Source: a candidate division Zixibacteria bacterium RBG_16_43_9 | Lineage (GTDB): Bacteria > Zixibacteria > MSB-5A5 > RBG-16-43-9 | NCBI GenBank assembly: GCA_001775355.1 | Contig: MEWM01000039.1 | Location: 4,705 to 10,665, forward strand | Direction: 5' to 3' | Length of the DNA: 5,961 bases | Part shown: piece after piece, positions 4,811 through 5,961 of the stretch | How the letters are laid out: each line of letters begins with the position of its first letter | Position numbering within the stretch: position 1 is the first letter of the stretch | Program-made: the position numbers and the translations under genes | Notes under the pieces: generated by a model | What the model was told of the DNA's origin: nothing | What the model saw: only the letters and a program-made list of their open reading frames with translations | Databases searched by the model: none

Positions 4811-5961
4811 TCAACGGATAATCCCTGCCAGATTTTCTGGTCTTACTCTCTCCCCTTTCTTGATTAGCTCGCGAGCTGCATCCACTTTGCCCCAGACATT
4901 GCACATCATCAAGCCTCTGACCTTTCCTTCCTTCAGGTAGTAGATGACGCCGGTATCATTTTCTTTTTGCCAGTCTGCAAATGTCTTAAGCTGTGAATCC
5001 ACCTCTCCAACGGCTTCGTATCCGAACTCGAAAAGGTCGGAGAAGAAGTACGGCATATAATCGAACTGCTCATGCGCGCCAGCCATATTTCTACCTGCCC
5101 ATTTGCCCTGGTTAATAGCATTATCCCAGTGCTCCACACGCATATTCTGACCCAATGCCTGATAAGGGAAATAGGCATTGTCCCCTGCCGCATAGATATT
5201 AGGGCCAGAAGTCTGTAGAAACTCATTCACCACTATTCCATTGCCAACTTTCAATCCCGCCTGCTGAGCAAGATCAATTGCGGGCATTATACCTATGCCT
5301 ACGATCAAAAGGTCAGACTCGACCTGTTTTCCATTGCTGGTCTGGGTAAGAAATTTATCTCCGTTTTTGACGAAAGAAGAAGGTTTATCACCATTGAGAA
5401 TCTTGATTCCTCGCTCAATGTAGTGCTGTTGAATCGCTTTTCCCAAATAGTCAGGAAACACCCGCTGGACCAGGTACGGCTCCGGAAAAATCATGGTCAC
5501 GTTTACCTTGTTAATATTAAGTGCGGCTGCTATTTCAGACCCGATGAATCCTCCACCGATTACCACGGCAGATTTTCCTTCTTTTGCCTCGGATCTGATC
5601 CTGAGATAATCATCCAGGTAGCGATAATAACAGACGCCTTCCAAATTCCCTCCAGGAATGGGCAGAGTTCGAGGTATGCCTCCTGTTGCCAGAAGCAATT
5701 TCTCATATCGGAAGCTACTTCCATTTCCATCTCTCACCGCTTTTCTCCTGGCATCCAGTTCTACTATCTTGGTACCCAGCTTTATATGGATTCCGTTTTC
5801 ATCATAGTAATTCTGATCGTGCAAAAATATTTCTTCCACTTTTTTCTTGCCGAACCATAGTTTTTTGGAAAGGTGCGGACGGTCGTACGGAAGATGTTTC
5901 TCGTCTCCGACCAGCAGGACCGAGCCTTTCTTGTCATGTTCCCGTATCGCATCTGCTGCGC
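4811..5961 (-). CDS. AIF-like FAD/NAD-dependent oxidoreductase, N-terminus cut by window edge
   Basis: The frame is open from the right edge (first whole codon 5959) to TGA at 4811: 382 residues, lacking roughly the first 15-20, including the first FAD GxGxxG. Visible order: AADAIREHD and PYDRPHLSKKLWF (24-36), FAD-domain ATGG (91-94), NAD-domain GGGFIGSE (135-142), IFPEP (157-161), and IYAAGD (255-260), which contacts FAD. The LSKxLWF and FPE segments match mitochondrial apoptosis-inducing factor, whose K177 and E314 correspond to K32 and E160 here. The C-terminal part, with SDLFEFGYEAVGEVDS (307-322), GVIYYL and CNVWGKVDAARELIKKG, resembles the AIF C-terminal domain without the long animal insert. 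Nothing indicates a redox disulfide. The GTG at 5839 is internal, because the family sequence continues upstream. Electron partner unknown. As first visible gene of the operon it may act with the pterin enzymes, but that is inference. NirB-type or ferredoxin reductases are more distant alternatives. Confidence 0.87.
   Translation of the reverse strand, partial: AADAIREHDKKGSVLLVGDEKHLPYDRPHLSKKLWFGKKKVEEIFLHDQNYYDENGIHIKLGTKIVELDARRKAVRDGNGSSFRYEKLLLATGGIPRTLPIPGGNLEGVCYYRYLDDYLRIRSEAKEGKSAVVIGGGFIGSEIAAALNINKVNVTMIFPEPYLVQRVFPDYLGKAIQQHYIERGIKILNGDKPSSFVKNGDKFLTQTSNGKQVESDLLIVGIGIMPAIDLAQQAGLKVGNGIVVNEFLQTSGPNIYAAGDNAYFPYQALGQNMRVEHWDNAINQGKWAGRNMAGAHEQFDYMPYFFSDLFEFGYEAVGEVDSQLKTFADWQKENDTGVIYYLKEGKVRGLMMCNVWGKVDAARELIKKGERVRPENLAGIIR

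Noticed and set aside
4933..5226. Minus-strand frame of 97 codons inside the flavoenzyme gene
   Set aside because: Alternate frame of a gene with clear FAD and NAD motifs and AIF-like C-terminus.
5837..5839. GTG as the true start of the flavoenzyme
   Set aside because: The same frame continues upstream with family-typical sequence (PYDRPHLSKKLWF), so GTG is an internal Val codon.
5423..5860. Plus-strand open frame of 145 codons
   Set aside because: Antisense to the flavoenzyme, with low-complexity Phe/Ile-rich ends and no family resemblance; antisense of a real gene explains it.

Overview
The window looks like chromosomal DNA of a Gram-negative (diderm) bacterium. The evidence is a signal-peptide-bearing outer-membrane beta-barrel, Shine-Dalgarno-led genes and tightly packed, overlapping metabolic genes. 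I cannot name the phylum. A secreted M6 peptidase beside these genes would fit one of the uncultured groups related to Fibrobacteres-Chlorobi-Bacteroidetes, but that is only an impression. There are no RNA genes, CRISPR arrays, insertion sequences or phage genes, and no sign of recent insertion.

Layout. From 1 to 1139 (minus strand) lies the N-terminal part of a secreted M6-family zinc metalloprotease, cut by the left edge. From 1140 to 1463 is a divergent intergenic region with one plausible promoter for each side. From 1464 to 2204 (plus strand) is a small outer-membrane beta-barrel that resembles LpxQ-type lipid A oxidase-like barrels. Its start codon sits in a perfect small hairpin. A 9-bp perfect hairpin (2211-2233) separates it from a convergent minus-strand gene block that fills the rest of the window.

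That block, in transcription order (right to left), is: an AIF-like FAD/NAD oxidoreductase (cut by the right edge), pterin-4a-carbinolamine dehydratase, a pteridine-reductase-type SDR, folB (dihydroneopterin aldolase), folK (HPPK) and folE (GTP cyclohydrolase I). Spacings are short (19, 27 and 2 nt) or negative (23- and 17-nt overlaps), so this is almost certainly one operon with translational coupling. Its promoter must lie beyond 5961.

Function. FolE, FolB and FolK make 6-hydroxymethyl-7,8-dihydropterin pyrophosphate for folate. The SDR and the carbinolamine dehydratase add reduction and dehydration steps typical of tetrahydropterin or folate redox metabolism. No folP, folC or aromatic amino acid hydroxylase is visible. 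The points most worth a second look are the dehydratase, which carries Asn in place of its third motif residue (usually His or Trp); the AIF-type flavoenzyme leading a pterin operon; and the hairpin that presents the ribosome-binding site of the barrel gene. I did not find a clearly novel system, only an ordinary pterin/folate operon with some unusual details.
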